Assembly: GCA_963170155.1 (NCBI GenBank)
Contig: CAUJGP010000012.1
Coordinates: 23,047-87,046 of the forward strand
Direction of reading: 5' to 3'
Source: Bdellovibrionota bacterium
Lineage (GTDB): Bacteria; Bdellovibrionota; Bdellovibrionia; Bdellovibrionales; Bdellovibrionaceae
DNA length: 64,000 nt
In this document: piece after piece, positions 8,186-16,817 of the stretch
Layout: each line of letters starts with the position of its first letter
Position numbering within the stretch: the stretch's first letter is position 1
The notes under the pieces: model-generated
Database searches by the model: none
The model's input: the letters and a program-made list of their open reading frames with translations, nothing else
Told to the model about the DNA's origin: nothing
Program-made: the position numbers and the translations under genes

Positions 8186-9078
8186 AGCGTCCCATCTTAG
8201 TCACCAGCTCTTTTTTGATCATCAGCACGATTTATACTTTTTCACTTTTTTCATGGGTTTCGTTACAAGCACTCTCTCATCTTCTCCAGCGTTGGAGTCA
8301 TGAGTCTGAAATGACGGTTTATCTCAGGCCTGAAGTTAAAAACTCCGAAATCAACCAACTGAAGCAGCAACTTTCCCCTTATCTCAATCAAATTAAGTTG
8401 CAATTTCAATCTCCAGACGAAATTCGAAATCACATCCAAAAAATCATGCCTCAAAGTGAATTCGATTTTTCTCAAAATGATGAACTGGCATCCATCATCC
8501 CTCCCCATATCATCATCACGACCACGACCTCTTCACTTTTTGGATCTTCCTTATTCAGTTTATTTGAGGATATCAAAACAAAAATAAACAACCTCCCTTA
8601 CGTTGAATCAGCAAGTTACGGAAAATCTTGGTTGGATAAATACTCTTTAGCGTTGGGTTCTTTTAAAAAAGGAGCGCTAGGCTTTCTCGCGATTTTATCC
8701 TTAACAGTTGTCCTCGCCATCGGAAATACCATTCGCTCTTACATCAACTCTTGCCGCGATGAAATTGAAATTTTGGAATTGGTAGGAGCCACTCCCCGCA
8801 TGATCCGCAAACCTTTTTTGTTAAAAGGAGCGCTTCTCTCTGCAAGCGCCATGTTTTTTGCTTTAACGTTGGTTTCAATCACCATCTTCTTTTTTAAAAC
8901 AAACGTCTCAAGCTTTCTGCCCTTTCTTTCTTTAGAAAGCGGGCTTTACCAACTCTCTTTTCCTGAATGGATCAGTGGCCTTTTCGGAGCTGTTCTCGTC
9001 GGTCTTCTCGGCAGTTATTTCTGCCTCATCGAAATTAATACGGGATGGGCAGCCTCAGAATCAGGTCAACATGAATAA
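8182..9078 (+). CDS. ftsX: Cell division permease FtsX
   Basis: A 298-residue membrane protein with the FtsX layout: one N-terminal membrane segment (about residues 8-28), a periplasmic domain of about 130 residues beginning with SEMTVYLRPE, then three membrane segments at about residues 165-185, 215-240 and 265-285. The short DEIEILELVGATPRMIRKPF stretch between the second and third segments is the conserved FtsX motif that couples to FtsE. The periplasmic loop is the part expected to bind the EnvC coiled coil. Overlaps with both ftsE and envC show strict translational coupling. Confidence 0.92.
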   Translation: MKRPILVTSSFLIISTIYTFSLFSWVSLQALSHLLQRWSHESEMTVYLRPEVKNSEINQLKQQLSPYLNQIKLQFQSPDEIRNHIQKIMPQSEFDFSQNDELASIIPPHIIITTTTSSLFGSSLFSLFEDIKTKINNLPYVESASYGKSWLDKYSLALGSFKKGALGFLAILSLTVVLAIGNTIRSYINSCRDEIEILELVGATPRMIRKPFLLKGALLSASAMFFALTLVSITIFFFKTNVSSFLPFLSLESGLYQLSFPEWISGLFGAVLVGLLGSYFCLIEINTGWAASESGQHE

Positions 9079-10174
9079 AATTTTTTTCTTCTCATGGACC
9101 TTGCTTGTTCACCTCTACACGATGAACCTCCAGGCCGCCTCTCCTTCCAATGCTCGTTTAATCAACGAATGGAAAAAGTCAGACAATCAATTATATAAAA
9201 TCTCACTAAAAGAAACAAAATTAACCAACCAAAAATTACAACTTGAACTTGCCTTGGACCAAACCAGTGAAAATATAAAACAACTCACAGAATTTATCAG
9301 CGAAAAAAGAGATCTTATTCTTCGCAGGATTCGCTACTTGAACCAAGGATCAGGTTCGGATTTTTTAAAAAATTTAATAGAATCTTCCAATCCTGGCGAG
9401 CTTGATCGAAACATGAAATTATATTCAGCGGCCACGCAGTCTGATTTAGGGCTCATTCAACAATACAACAAAGACATCTCCAAACTGAAATCCGAGCAAA
9501 GAAATTACGCTCATAGAATCTCTAAATTAAAAATATTAAAATATGACCTTCAAAAGCAAGCTGAAATACATAAGCAAGAGCTCAAAAGAAAAAATGAAAT
9601 TCTCTCTCAAATAAAATCTCGTATGAAGCTCAATTCCACTCTTTGGAAAAAGGAGTTGCAACTCGCTATCAAAAATAAAAACAACAGTAAAATTCATCTT
9701 TATCAATCTCTACTCAATAAAAACTGGCTCGATCGCAAGGGGCAACTCACAGCTCCAAGCCACCACTCTATAAAATATGGATTTGGCGCGATCAAATTTT
9801 CTCCTACATCTCCCACTCTTCCATTCCATGGTATTCTCTTTGATAGTCCTGCTGGGGCCCCGGTTCGAGCGATTGCAGATGGTTCCATCGTCTGGCTTGG
9901 GCATATTGATGGTCTTGGTGACACCGTTATTCTAGACCATGGCCGAGATCTTCACTCTCTTTATGCAAGAGTTACGTTGGCAAAACTCCATCTTGGAGAC
10001 ATGATTGAAGAAGGAACTATTTTTGGCAGAGTTGCAACAGCACCTCAATTTATAAGTAATGGATTGTATTTTGAGTTGCGGGAACATGGGCATCCCACGA
10101 ACCCTCTGCGATGGATTTTATCTAAACCCGAGTTTTTGCAAAAAGACTCTTCTCCATTGGAGTATATACAATGA
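9071..10174 (+). CDS. envC: EnvC-like amidase activator with degenerate LytM (M23) domain
   Basis: About 367 residues. I start at the ATG at 9071, overlapping ftsX by 8 bases, because a signal peptide begins there (MNKIFFFSWTLLV..., cleavage near NLQA). Residues about 30-240 form a long Lys/Glu/Leu coiled coil and the C-terminal about 110 residues are a LytM fold (PAGAPVRAIADGSIVWLG, VILDHG, HSLYAR, ELREHGHPTNPLRWI). The Zn ligands are lost: the HxxxD positions read otherwise and the final HxH is replaced by LYF, as in E. coli EnvC. It should therefore activate amidases under FtsEX control and not cut peptidoglycan itself. It overlaps ctpA by ATGA. Confidence 0.88.
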   Translation: MNKIFFFSWTLLVHLYTMNLQAASPSNARLINEWKKSDNQLYKISLKETKLTNQKLQLELALDQTSENIKQLTEFISEKRDLILRRIRYLNQGSGSDFLKNLIESSNPGELDRNMKLYSAATQSDLGLIQQYNKDISKLKSEQRNYAHRISKLKILKYDLQKQAEIHKQELKRKNEILSQIKSRMKLNSTLWKKELQLAIKNKNNSKIHLYQSLLNKNWLDRKGQLTAPSHHSIKYGFGAIKFSPTSPTLPFHGILFDSPAGAPVRAIADGSIVWLGHIDGLGDTVILDHGRDLHSLYARVTLAKLHLGDMIEEGTIFGRVATAPQFISNGLYFELREHGHPTNPLRWILSKPEFLQKDSSPLEYIQ

Positions 10175-11538
10175 AAGTAGCTTCATTCATCACTATCGTA
10201 TTCACAACATCTCTGCTTTTTCTTTCTCTTCGTTCGCCCATAGCGGCTTTTGCTGAAGATCGCTATTCAGAGCTGCAGTCTTTTACAAAAATCCTTAATC
10301 TCGCCCAACAATTTTATGTGGAACCCGTCGACACAAAAAAACTAATCTACGGCGCGGTCAAAGGAATGTTACGGGAACTTGACCCACACACGAACTACAT
10401 GCCTGTTGAAATTTTTAAAGAATTTGAGTCTGAAACCACAGGTGAATTTGGCGGACTTGGTATCGAAATTTCTATCCAAAACAACATTCTAACTATCATC
10501 TCGCCCATCGAAGATGCTCCCGCATGGGTTGCTGGCATCAAAGCCGGTGATAAAATCATCTCCATCAATGGACAAAGCACCAAAGGACTCAGTTTAGTTG
10601 AAGCTTCTCAGCTCATGAGAGGCAAACGAGGTTCCTCTGTTGTTCTTGGCATTATCAGAGGCACAAGCGACTCTCCTCAAAACTACACAATCAAAAGAGG
10701 CCAAGTCAAACTCAAGTCTGTTAAGTACACTAATCTCGAGGATGGCTACGCTTACGTCCGCATCACGAGCTTCATAGAAAACACCTCTCGTGATCTTGAA
10801 AAAATTCTTGATGATCATGTTAAAAAGAATAAGGACATCAAAGGACTTTTAATCGACTTAAGAAGAAACCCCGGTGGCCTCTTTCAACAAGCCATCAAAA
10901 TCAGTGACCTGTTTCTGGATGAAGGGACCATTGTTTCCACCATCGGTCGAAATAAAAAAGATCAAGAAATCGTTGTTGCAAAAAAAGATGGGGGATATCC
11001 CACGCTCCCTCTTGTTGTATTAATCAATGAGTTCTCGGCCAGTGCCAGTGAAATTCTAGCGGGAGCCCTTCAAGATAACCGCCGTGCCATTGTCGTCGGT
11101 GAAAAAAGTTTTGGTAAAGGTTCCGTACAATCCGTGATCAAACTCGGCGATGGTTCGGGATTAAAATTAACGGTGGCTCGCTACTACACTCCAAATGGCC
11201 GCTCCATTCAAGCCGAAGGAATCACTCCCGATGTTGAAATTAAAAATATTGATATTCAAGCTCTCAACAAAGCGATCATCACAAGCGAAAATATCCGAGA
11301 AAAAGACATGGAAGGGCATCTCATCGGCGAGAATGAAAAACCCGCCTCTCCACTCACTGCCTCGGATAAAAATGGAAAAGAAACACGGTCTCCAAGCGCT
11401 TCTTCTTCTTGGTGGAACAAATCTTCGAAAAAAACAGAGGATTCTCTTTCTCCCAAAGACAAACTTTTACAATCTGATTATCAAGTCTACCAAGCCTTTA
11501 ACTACCTTAAAACTTGGAAAATTTTCTCCAAAAAGTAA
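10171..11538 (+). CDS. ctpA: C-terminal processing protease CtpA (S41 family)
   Basis: A 455-residue periplasmic serine protease. A signal peptide (MKVASFITIVFTTSLLFLSL...) is followed by the S41 N-terminal cap, a PDZ domain around residues 85-170 (EFGGLGIEIS, DAPAWVAGIKAGDKIISINGQ) and the S41 core with FSASASEILAGAL, carrying the catalytic Ser, and KSFGKGSVQ, carrying the catalytic Lys. The last 90 residues are a Ser/Lys-rich tail. CtpA/Prc proteases degrade cell-wall hydrolases and other periplasmic proteins. Its place as last gene of the ftsE-ftsX-envC operon suggests that it trims or removes septal hydrolases or EnvC. A bidirectional hairpin terminator overlaps its stop. Confidence 0.92.
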   Translation: MKVASFITIVFTTSLLFLSLRSPIAAFAEDRYSELQSFTKILNLAQQFYVEPVDTKKLIYGAVKGMLRELDPHTNYMPVEIFKEFESETTGEFGGLGIEISIQNNILTIISPIEDAPAWVAGIKAGDKIISINGQSTKGLSLVEASQLMRGKRGSSVVLGIIRGTSDSPQNYTIKRGQVKLKSVKYTNLEDGYAYVRITSFIENTSRDLEKILDDHVKKNKDIKGLLIDLRRNPGGLFQQAIKISDLFLDEGTIVSTIGRNKKDQEIVVAKKDGGYPTLPLVVLINEFSASASEILAGALQDNRRAIVVGEKSFGKGSVQSVIKLGDGSGLKLTVARYYTPNGRSIQAEGITPDVEIKNIDIQALNKAIITSENIREKDMEGHLIGENEKPASPLTASDKNGKETRSPSASSSWWNKSSKKTEDSLSPKDKLLQSDYQVYQAFNYLKTWKIFSKK

Positions 11539-11557
11539 GGGCTTCAAACCTTTACTT
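11533..11557. terminator. Bidirectional terminator between ctpA and dciA-like gene
   Basis: AAGTAAGGG (11533-11541) pairs with CCTTTACTT (11549-11557), 9 bp with one G-U pair and a 7-base loop. It ends in A/T tracts on both sides, serving the convergent ctpA (plus) and the DUF721 gene (minus). Confidence 0.6.
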
Positions 11558-11565
11558 TAAAAAAC

Positions 11566-11973
11566 TCATGGTGAAGCTTCATTCTCCCCTTTGAGAATGT
11601 TATCAATAAACTTTTGCCACTCGGGATCAGAAGCACTAGGAACCTCTTGGCGATCCAATGTTAAGCGAATGCGCTTTACAAAGGGTTTTCCAAGATGCTC
11701 ATTCACCTTTTCTTGGATGGAATCTTTCATGAATTGCAAATGATGCATCCATGCTGAATTCTTCACCCATATAAACAAAGTTCCCTTATCATAACCGACA
11801 GGCAGACAGCATCGCGCCACAGCGACTCCAACATAATGAGTCCATGAATACCAAATCTTCCAACGCACGAAGGGTTCAGAAAGTGGGCTGTTTTTTCCTT
11901 CAAAAAGGGATTGAATAATCGCTGACCCGCTATTGAGCTTTCCTCCGATTCTTTTCTTAGGTTTGTATTCCAT
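11566..11973 (-). CDS. dciA: DUF721 / DciA-like helicase-loading protein
   Basis: A 135-residue protein with the DUF721 pattern: W (YSWTHYVG), conserved ARCCLPVGYDKGTLFIWVKNSAW, then HHLQFMKDSIQEKVNEHLG and VKRIRLTL. DciA proteins of this family interact with the replicative helicase DnaB and help load it at the origin in most bacteria lacking DnaC. The N-terminal 25 residues are basic and probably disordered. It converges with ctpA and its upstream region faces trmFO, with about 280 bases between the two starts. Confidence 0.72.
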   Translation of the reverse strand: MEYKPKKRIGGKLNSGSAIIQSLFEGKNSPLSEPFVRWKIWYSWTHYVGVAVARCCLPVGYDKGTLFIWVKNSAWMHHLQFMKDSIQEKVNEHLGKPFVKRIRLTLDRQEVPSASDPEWQKFIDNILKGENEASP

Positions 11974-12253
11974 CGTAACGCTCTCCCATGCCTTTTCGCG
12001 GAAGTCCTGAAAACTCCCTTATCGACTTCAGAGTCTTCTTGAACCCTTCTCGAAAACCCAAGAAAACTAACGTGAAAACCACCATCAAGCCAGACACAAC
12101 GCCCACTTAAATAAAATAATTTATTCATTTGTGAAAAATAGATGCTTTTTGCTTTTAAGGAAAGCATCTGCCCCTCATTTATTCATGTCAAACCTTGATC
12201 TCTTGCATATTATGTTGTCTTATCTCGCGTCATTCAATCCAAAGAGGTCTTTC

Positions 12254-13591
12254 ATGAATCTAGAAGCTCATCCTAAGCGTATTACTATTGTTGGAGGCGG
12301 CTTAGCGGGCAGCGAATGCGCCCTCCAGTTAGCCCATCAAGGTATTCCAGTGCTTTTCTACGAAATGCGTGGTACGACGATGACTCCGGCTCATAAAACA
12401 TCTCAATTCGCAGAAATCGTTTGTTCAAACTCCTTTGGCTCTTTAGCTGAGGTCTCAGCTCCCGGCCAACTCAAATGGGAAGCCCGAAAGCTCAACTCAT
12501 ACGTTCTACAAGCGGCAGAACAGTCTCAGGTTCCAGCCGGCCAAGCTCTAGGAATTGATCGTGAAATTTTTTCTCAAACAATCACTCATTGGATTGAGTC
12601 ACACCCTCTCATTGAAGTGAAGAGAGAGCTTATTCATTCCTTAGAGTCCCTTCCACGACCGTGTGTCATTGCCACTGGCCCTCTCACTCATGATGATCTT
12701 GCTCAATCTTTGCGTCATCATTTTGATGGAGATTTTCTCTATTTCTTCGATGCAATTGCCCCCGTCATCGATGCTGATTCCATTGATAGCTCAATCGCTT
12801 GGAAAGCAGATCGTTATGATAAAGGCACGCCTGACTACTACAATTGCCCTCTTAATAAAGACGAATACATGGCGTTCATTCAAGCCATTAAGGACGCACG
12901 TAAAATTGAGCCTAAACATTTTGAACAAACTCCCTTTTTTGAATCCTGCATGCCTATCGAAACGATGGTGAGTCGCGGAGACCAAACACTCAGATTTGGC
13001 CCCATGAAGCCCGTCGGCCTTAAAGATCCAAAAACAGGTAAAATTCCTTATGCTGTCGTTCAATTACGTCAAGAAAACAAAGAAGGCACTGCCTATAATA
13101 TTGTGGGCTTTCAAACACGAATGGCTTATGGAGATCAAAAAACAGTTTTTAAAATGATCCCTGGCCTTCTAAATGCAGAGTTCCTCAAGCTCGGCAGCAT
13201 TCATCGAAATCTTTTTATCAATACACCCGCGTTGCTGAATCCGGATTTATCTTCTAAAAAAGACCCACAAATTTATTTTGCTGGTCAAATCACAGGAGTT
13301 GAGGGTTATTTTGAATCAACCTGTATCGGCTTGCTCGTGGCTCAAAGACTGATTGCCCATTTAAAAAATCGCTTGTGGAATCCACCACCGCGCGAATCAG
13401 CCTTTGGTTCTCTTCTTAACGCCATCACTGATGAAACTAAAATCAAACACTTTCAACCTACCAATATTAATATGGGTCTTTTTCCTCGCCCTGACGAAAC
13501 CTTCACAGACAAAGTTGAAAAGAAAAAGGCTCAAATACAAAAAGCCCAATCCTCGCTTGAAACTTGGGCTCACACAATATGGAAAAACTAG
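12254..13591 (+). CDS. trmFO: tRNA m5U54 methyltransferase TrmFO (folate/FAD-dependent)
   Basis: About 445 residues, the usual TrmFO length. The start at the ATG at 12254 (AGAGG ribosome site) places the Rossmann motif ITIVGGGLAGSECALQLA at residues 9-26. Further family motifs are YEMRGTTMTPAHKT, EIVCSNSF, QVPAGQALGIDRE and, near the C-terminus, FAGQITGVEGYFEST, where the flavin and folate sites lie. The enzyme methylates U54 in the T loop using methylene-tetrahydrofolate with FADH2, in place of the SAM-dependent TrmA. A GTG at 12131 would add 41 non-conserved residues and is unlikely. Monocistronic. Confidence 0.93.
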   Translation: MNLEAHPKRITIVGGGLAGSECALQLAHQGIPVLFYEMRGTTMTPAHKTSQFAEIVCSNSFGSLAEVSAPGQLKWEARKLNSYVLQAAEQSQVPAGQALGIDREIFSQTITHWIESHPLIEVKRELIHSLESLPRPCVIATGPLTHDDLAQSLRHHFDGDFLYFFDAIAPVIDADSIDSSIAWKADRYDKGTPDYYNCPLNKDEYMAFIQAIKDARKIEPKHFEQTPFFESCMPIETMVSRGDQTLRFGPMKPVGLKDPKTGKIPYAVVQLRQENKEGTAYNIVGFQTRMAYGDQKTVFKMIPGLLNAEFLKLGSIHRNLFINTPALLNPDLSSKKDPQIYFAGQITGVEGYFESTCIGLLVAQRLIAHLKNRLWNPPPRESAFGSLLNAITDETKIKHFQPTNINMGLFPRPDETFTDKVEKKKAQIQKAQSSLETWAHTIWKN

Positions 13592-13819
13592 GCTCAAAGA
13601 TACGAATTCAATATCCGAAGTGGGTTTTAGCCTCTTTTTATACTTAGACCAACATCTCTATAGACTCTTCATGATGAATAAGTCACCGTTCGTTATTACG
13701 AGCCCGCCGATCCATTAAGATTAATAAGATTAAATTGAGTGTTAGATAATTCAAATATTTCTCTAACAAGATTTTTCACCAATGAATGAACGTATATTCA
13801 ATAAAAAACGCCAAACAAA
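13592..13819. other. Intergenic region between trmFO and the cytochrome terminator
   Basis: Apart from the hairpin at 13820-13851 I see no gene or RNA here. The sequence is AT-rich, and no clear terminator for trmFO was found. Confidence 0.35.
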
Positions 13820-13851
13820 ATGAGTGCTGATAGAGTTATAACAGCACTCAT
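13820..13851 (-). terminator. Rho-independent terminator of the cytochrome c gene
   Basis: ATGAGTGCTG (13820-13829) and CAGCACTCAT (13842-13851) make a perfect 10-bp stem with a 12-base loop. Read on the minus strand the stem is followed by TTTTGTTT, a fair U-tract. It sits 43 bases past the stop of the minus-strand cytochrome gene. On the plus strand it is followed by TTATT and could weakly stop trmFO transcripts. Confidence 0.7.
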
Positions 13852-13893
13852 TTATTAAAAATAAGATTTCTCTACTTATAAAAAGAGAGGGCT

Positions 13894-14235
13894 CTACTTT
13901 TTCTTTCTTAAAGTTAAAACATATTTCGCAATGGCTTTGCGATCCGCCTCGGGTAAATGAGCGAAAGACGTCATTCCTGTGCCAGGAACTCCTGTTTTTA
14001 AAGTGCCTAAAATATCTGACTCCGTCACACCTGCCTTTTTGTCCTTCACTTGCTTAAACTCCTCAGTAATAAGATTTCGGGCCTTAACAGCCTTACCAAC
14101 ATCCGTCTGAGACTTTCCATCATTCCCATGACAGCTCGCACAGTTTGTAACAAATAACTTCTCACCTGGCTCAACTGCGGCCAACGACAGTGACGCAGTT
14201 GACACGAATAAACCCAAAACCATAACTAACTTCAT
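13894..14235 (-). CDS. Small exported c-type cytochrome
   Basis: About 113 residues. The start at the ATG ending at 14235 is set by an AAGGAG ribosome site and begins a signal peptide (MKLVMVLGLFVSTASLSLA, cleavage after the second LA). The mature protein has one haem site, CASCH, in the LFVTNCASCHGNDG context of class I cytochromes, and a distal Met in GTGMTSFAHL. The single-haem soluble fold suggests periplasmic electron transfer to a terminal oxidase or reductase. It is a single-gene unit with its own sigma-70-like promoter and terminator. Longer upstream starts in the same frame lack a ribosome site. Confidence 0.88.
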   Translation of the reverse strand: MKLVMVLGLFVSTASLSLAAVEPGEKLFVTNCASCHGNDGKSQTDVGKAVKARNLITEEFKQVKDKKAGVTESDILGTLKTGVPGTGMTSFAHLPEADRKAIAKYVLTLRKKK

Positions 14236-14273
14236 ACAATAGCTCCTTTTCAGCATGAGATGCTGATAATAAA

Positions 14274-14315
14274 AAACGCAAAATCTTTTGATCTTCACTC
14301 ATATCTTTTGCGTTT
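14274..14315 (-). repeat. Inverted repeat in the cytochrome c leader
   Basis: AAACGCAAAA (14274-14283) and TTTTGCGTTT (14306-14315) are perfect 10-base arms around a 22-base spacer, between the promoter and the gene start. It could be an operator or an mRNA leader hairpin; no family is recognised. Confidence 0.5.
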
Positions 14316-14334
14316 AACGTACTCAATGGTACTT

Positions 14335-14363
14335 AGTGTATTGTAGTGTTTTTCTTTTTTCAA
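14335..14363 (-). promoter_or_regulatory. Sigma-70-like promoter of the cytochrome c gene
   Basis: On the minus strand TTGAAA (14358-14363) and TACACT (14335-14340) are 17 bases apart and lie about 100 bases upstream of the cytochrome start. Spacing and boxes fit a housekeeping promoter. Confidence 0.5.
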
Positions 14364-14556
14364 GATCGCGCTCAACTCACTTCAAGATTTCTTGATAATG
14401 GAATGACAATGGGACAAATTTTAACATAAACAGAAATTATTAAATCTCACAGTGAAAAAAAAACAACAGAACTCTTCTTTTGAAAGACTTCAAAATTAAA
14501 AATGGCCAACGACAACGAAAATAATCTTGCCCTGACTTTTAGCTAGTTATGAGCAA
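14364..14556. other. Intergenic region downstream of the UbiA-like gene
   Basis: Together with the cytochrome leader this makes a gene-free stretch of just over 300 bases. A short TAGTT/AACTA hairpin overlaps the stop of the UbiA-like gene, but it has no T-tract. Nothing else was seen. Confidence 0.3.
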
Positions 14557-15639
14557 CTAAAGAGTCGTTTTCCATATCATGGCTCCGATCACCATCATGA
14601 TGGAAACAGCATAAAAATGCCAACGGAACAAAGAATGCAAGTTCTTGAGCGAAGACCCAATGCTCGATTGAACTTTTTCATTGTAATTCAATTCCCAAAA
14701 AATAAAAAAAGAGTGCGTAACAAGTAAGGGGAAGAACCACGCGGCTCCACCACTAACAAAAATAAAATTAAACAACATCATTCCAGGAACAACAACAATC
14801 ATTAAGCGCATTAAAGCTTTTGCTCGATCAAATCCTAGATTCAAAAAAGCATAACTCGATTTCTTTTGAAAAGGTCTCCACTGTTTTGAATACACATTTT
14901 GTTGCCGCACAAAACTCATCCACAAACCCCATGCAATACCTAAAAACAAAGAGTTTTTATTTAATTGAGCATCATGAGCTAAATCAATGCCAATGGCTAA
15001 AAGTGGACCTGATAATAAAAAAATACAAAGTGAAGAGACCCCTAAACCCACAGATTGTCTCCACCAGCGTGGCAAAAGAAACAAAAGGGCTAGGACACCC
15101 AGAGCGTAGGGGACTAAAACCCAAGGGTTATTCATAATCAGAGGAATTCCAATCACAACATTGGCGAGTAAAATCCCTTGAGACCATTGCTTCAATTGTT
15201 GACCCGTAAACCAACCTTTTTGTAAAACGCTTTTATCATCTCCTCCACTGAGACGATCCCATCCTTCTAAATGATCAGCAAGGTCCGCCTGCCAATTGGC
15301 ATAAACCATCAAGCTGATCAAACTCAAAAGCAAAATAATATTTGTTGATATAGAATGAGAAAGATCCACGCGACTAATGACAATAAAAGGAACTATCACC
15401 GTCAACCATGTGTGTGGTTTTAATAAAAGCCACACTTTTCGCCCCCAAGAAGCGGGCTCTAAATGCTCAATTTTTCTTATTTCAAAAGTGACAATTTCAT
15501 TCACACACTGGGGATTCAAACTGATCTGAGGAATGGCTCGTTCGGTATCAGAAAAACGACCCATCATGTATTCTTTGTATTCTGAATCCTTCGGGGTCAA
15601 ACTTTTATAAGAACTCATTACTTCTTTTTGTTGATCCAT
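14557..15639 (-). CDS. UbiA-family prenyltransferase-like membrane protein (MenA-type)
   Basis: About 360 residues, with an N-terminal cytosolic extension of about 85 residues followed by roughly eight membrane segments. LLKPHTWLTVIVPFIV and the loop ANWQADLADHLEGWDRLSG...QKGWFTGQQL align with MenA, where the equivalent reads NLANDYGD...QKGVIT. The first Asp-rich motif keeps two Asp residues (ADLAD). The second, DxxxD, is not evident: the matching loop reads RQQNVYSKQ. It could thus be a divergent or altered MenA that prenylates dihydroxynaphthoate. The neighbouring polyprenyl synthase, 4 bases upstream, supports a quinone role. The start at the ATG ending at 15639 follows an AAGGGTG ribosome site. 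Confidence 0.65.
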   Translation of the reverse strand: MDQQKEVMSSYKSLTPKDSEYKEYMMGRFSDTERAIPQISLNPQCVNEIVTFEIRKIEHLEPASWGRKVWLLLKPHTWLTVIVPFIVISRVDLSHSISTNIILLLSLISLMVYANWQADLADHLEGWDRLSGGDDKSVLQKGWFTGQQLKQWSQGILLANVVIGIPLIMNNPWVLVPYALGVLALLFLLPRWWRQSVGLGVSSLCIFLLSGPLLAIGIDLAHDAQLNKNSLFLGIAWGLWMSFVRQQNVYSKQWRPFQKKSSYAFLNLGFDRAKALMRLMIVVVPGMMLFNFIFVSGGAAWFFPLLVTHSFFIFWELNYNEKVQSSIGSSLKNLHSLFRWHFYAVSIMMVIGAMIWKTTL

Positions 15640-15643
15640 GAGT

Positions 15644-16579
15644 TCACCCTTTTTTTCGCCAATAAAGCAATTCATGGAGAGAAGATATTTGAGAGACCAA
15701 ATTCTTCTCGTTCCCCTCTAAATAGGAATCAAGCACTGTCAATAAGCTCTCATATCTTGAAATGAGCTGGTGATTCAATCCATCAAACTCTTCAACTTTC
15801 AAAGAAAAATACTCTTCATCCACCACTGACTTCAATTGCTCTAAAGTGTCCACTTTTACAAATAACTCTTTTTTAGCGCTATCTAAGTCTTTCATTAAAA
15901 ATACAGCGAAAGAATTCAAGTACCCCGATTTAAGGTCTCCAAGAAGGGCCTTTCCCTCGTAATTCCGAATATTGAAGTCCAATAAATCATCGCTACGCTG
16001 AAATAAAACTCCCAAGAGGGTGCCCATTTCTTCCAGCGTTGTATGCAACTTTGGATCTAACCTCTGAATGGCAATGAAAGGGGCCCGTAAGCACCACTTA
16101 AATAAGGACGCTGTTTTAAGATTATGAACACGATCTAATTGATCAAGGGTGATCTGGAAGTCTTTGACCAATGAATCTTGAATCCACTCCCCCTCTAAAA
16201 GATCAGAAATCACTTCGGCAGTGTATTGAACTAAATGAATATTCCCAAAGCTGGACAAGTTGACCATGACTCGCGCTAACAAATAATCACCCGCCAGCAC
16301 AGCGTACTCAGGGGTGTACTTTAACCAAGCTGTGGTCTTGCCTCGACGTAAAGAAGAGCGATCAATAAGATCATCGTGAAGAAGTGAGGCATTGTGTATA
16401 AACTCGATCGTTTGTCCTAACAATTTTTCTGTTTCATAAGGAATGCCTAAACTGACAACAAACGGATGAATTAATCGAGACCGGAACCCTTTGCCTCCAC
16501 TGAAAAGATCATCATATAAAGCATTTAACTTTGGCAAATAACTGGGAAAGTCTTTCGGGCTATATATTTTTATTTCCAT
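15644..16579 (-). CDS. Polyprenyl diphosphate synthase (IspB/HepT family)
   Basis: A 311-residue trans-prenyltransferase. The first Asp-rich motif is LLHDDLIDRSSLRRGK (DDxxD followed by the RRG site) and the second is SDDLLDF. GGKGFRSRLIHP near residue 30 is the usual GGKR-like diphosphate-binding start, with one substitution. It should elongate farnesyl diphosphate into the C35-C45 side chain of a quinone. Residues before the first Asp motif are large, in line with a medium- or long-chain product, but chain length cannot be fixed. It forms an operon with the UbiA-like gene 4 bases downstream, consistent with menaquinone synthesis. Confidence 0.88.
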   Translation of the reverse strand: MEIKIYSPKDFPSYLPKLNALYDDLFSGGKGFRSRLIHPFVVSLGIPYETEKLLGQTIEFIHNASLLHDDLIDRSSLRRGKTTAWLKYTPEYAVLAGDYLLARVMVNLSSFGNIHLVQYTAEVISDLLEGEWIQDSLVKDFQITLDQLDRVHNLKTASLFKWCLRAPFIAIQRLDPKLHTTLEEMGTLLGVLFQRSDDLLDFNIRNYEGKALLGDLKSGYLNSFAVFLMKDLDSAKKELFVKVDTLEQLKSVVDEEYFSLKVEEFDGLNHQLISRYESLLTVLDSYLEGNEKNLVSQISSLHELLYWRKKG

Positions 16580-16817
16580 ACCTGAAAAACCACCTCTAAA
16601 ACGTCAATAATTCTAATTTCATTGAATTCAAAAAAATGCACTCGTAAGCATCGGGATAATGAGCTGGAAGGCTATCGTTTTCAAGCTCTTGTTCATTCTC
16701 TTGATTGATTGCCAATGAGTGTCATTAACTCATAAACTCCTCGCCCATAGTGGGAAATTGAGATTGTATCCATAATGAAGTTAAATTCAAAATTCTGATC
16801 TCATTAAAGGACTTTTT

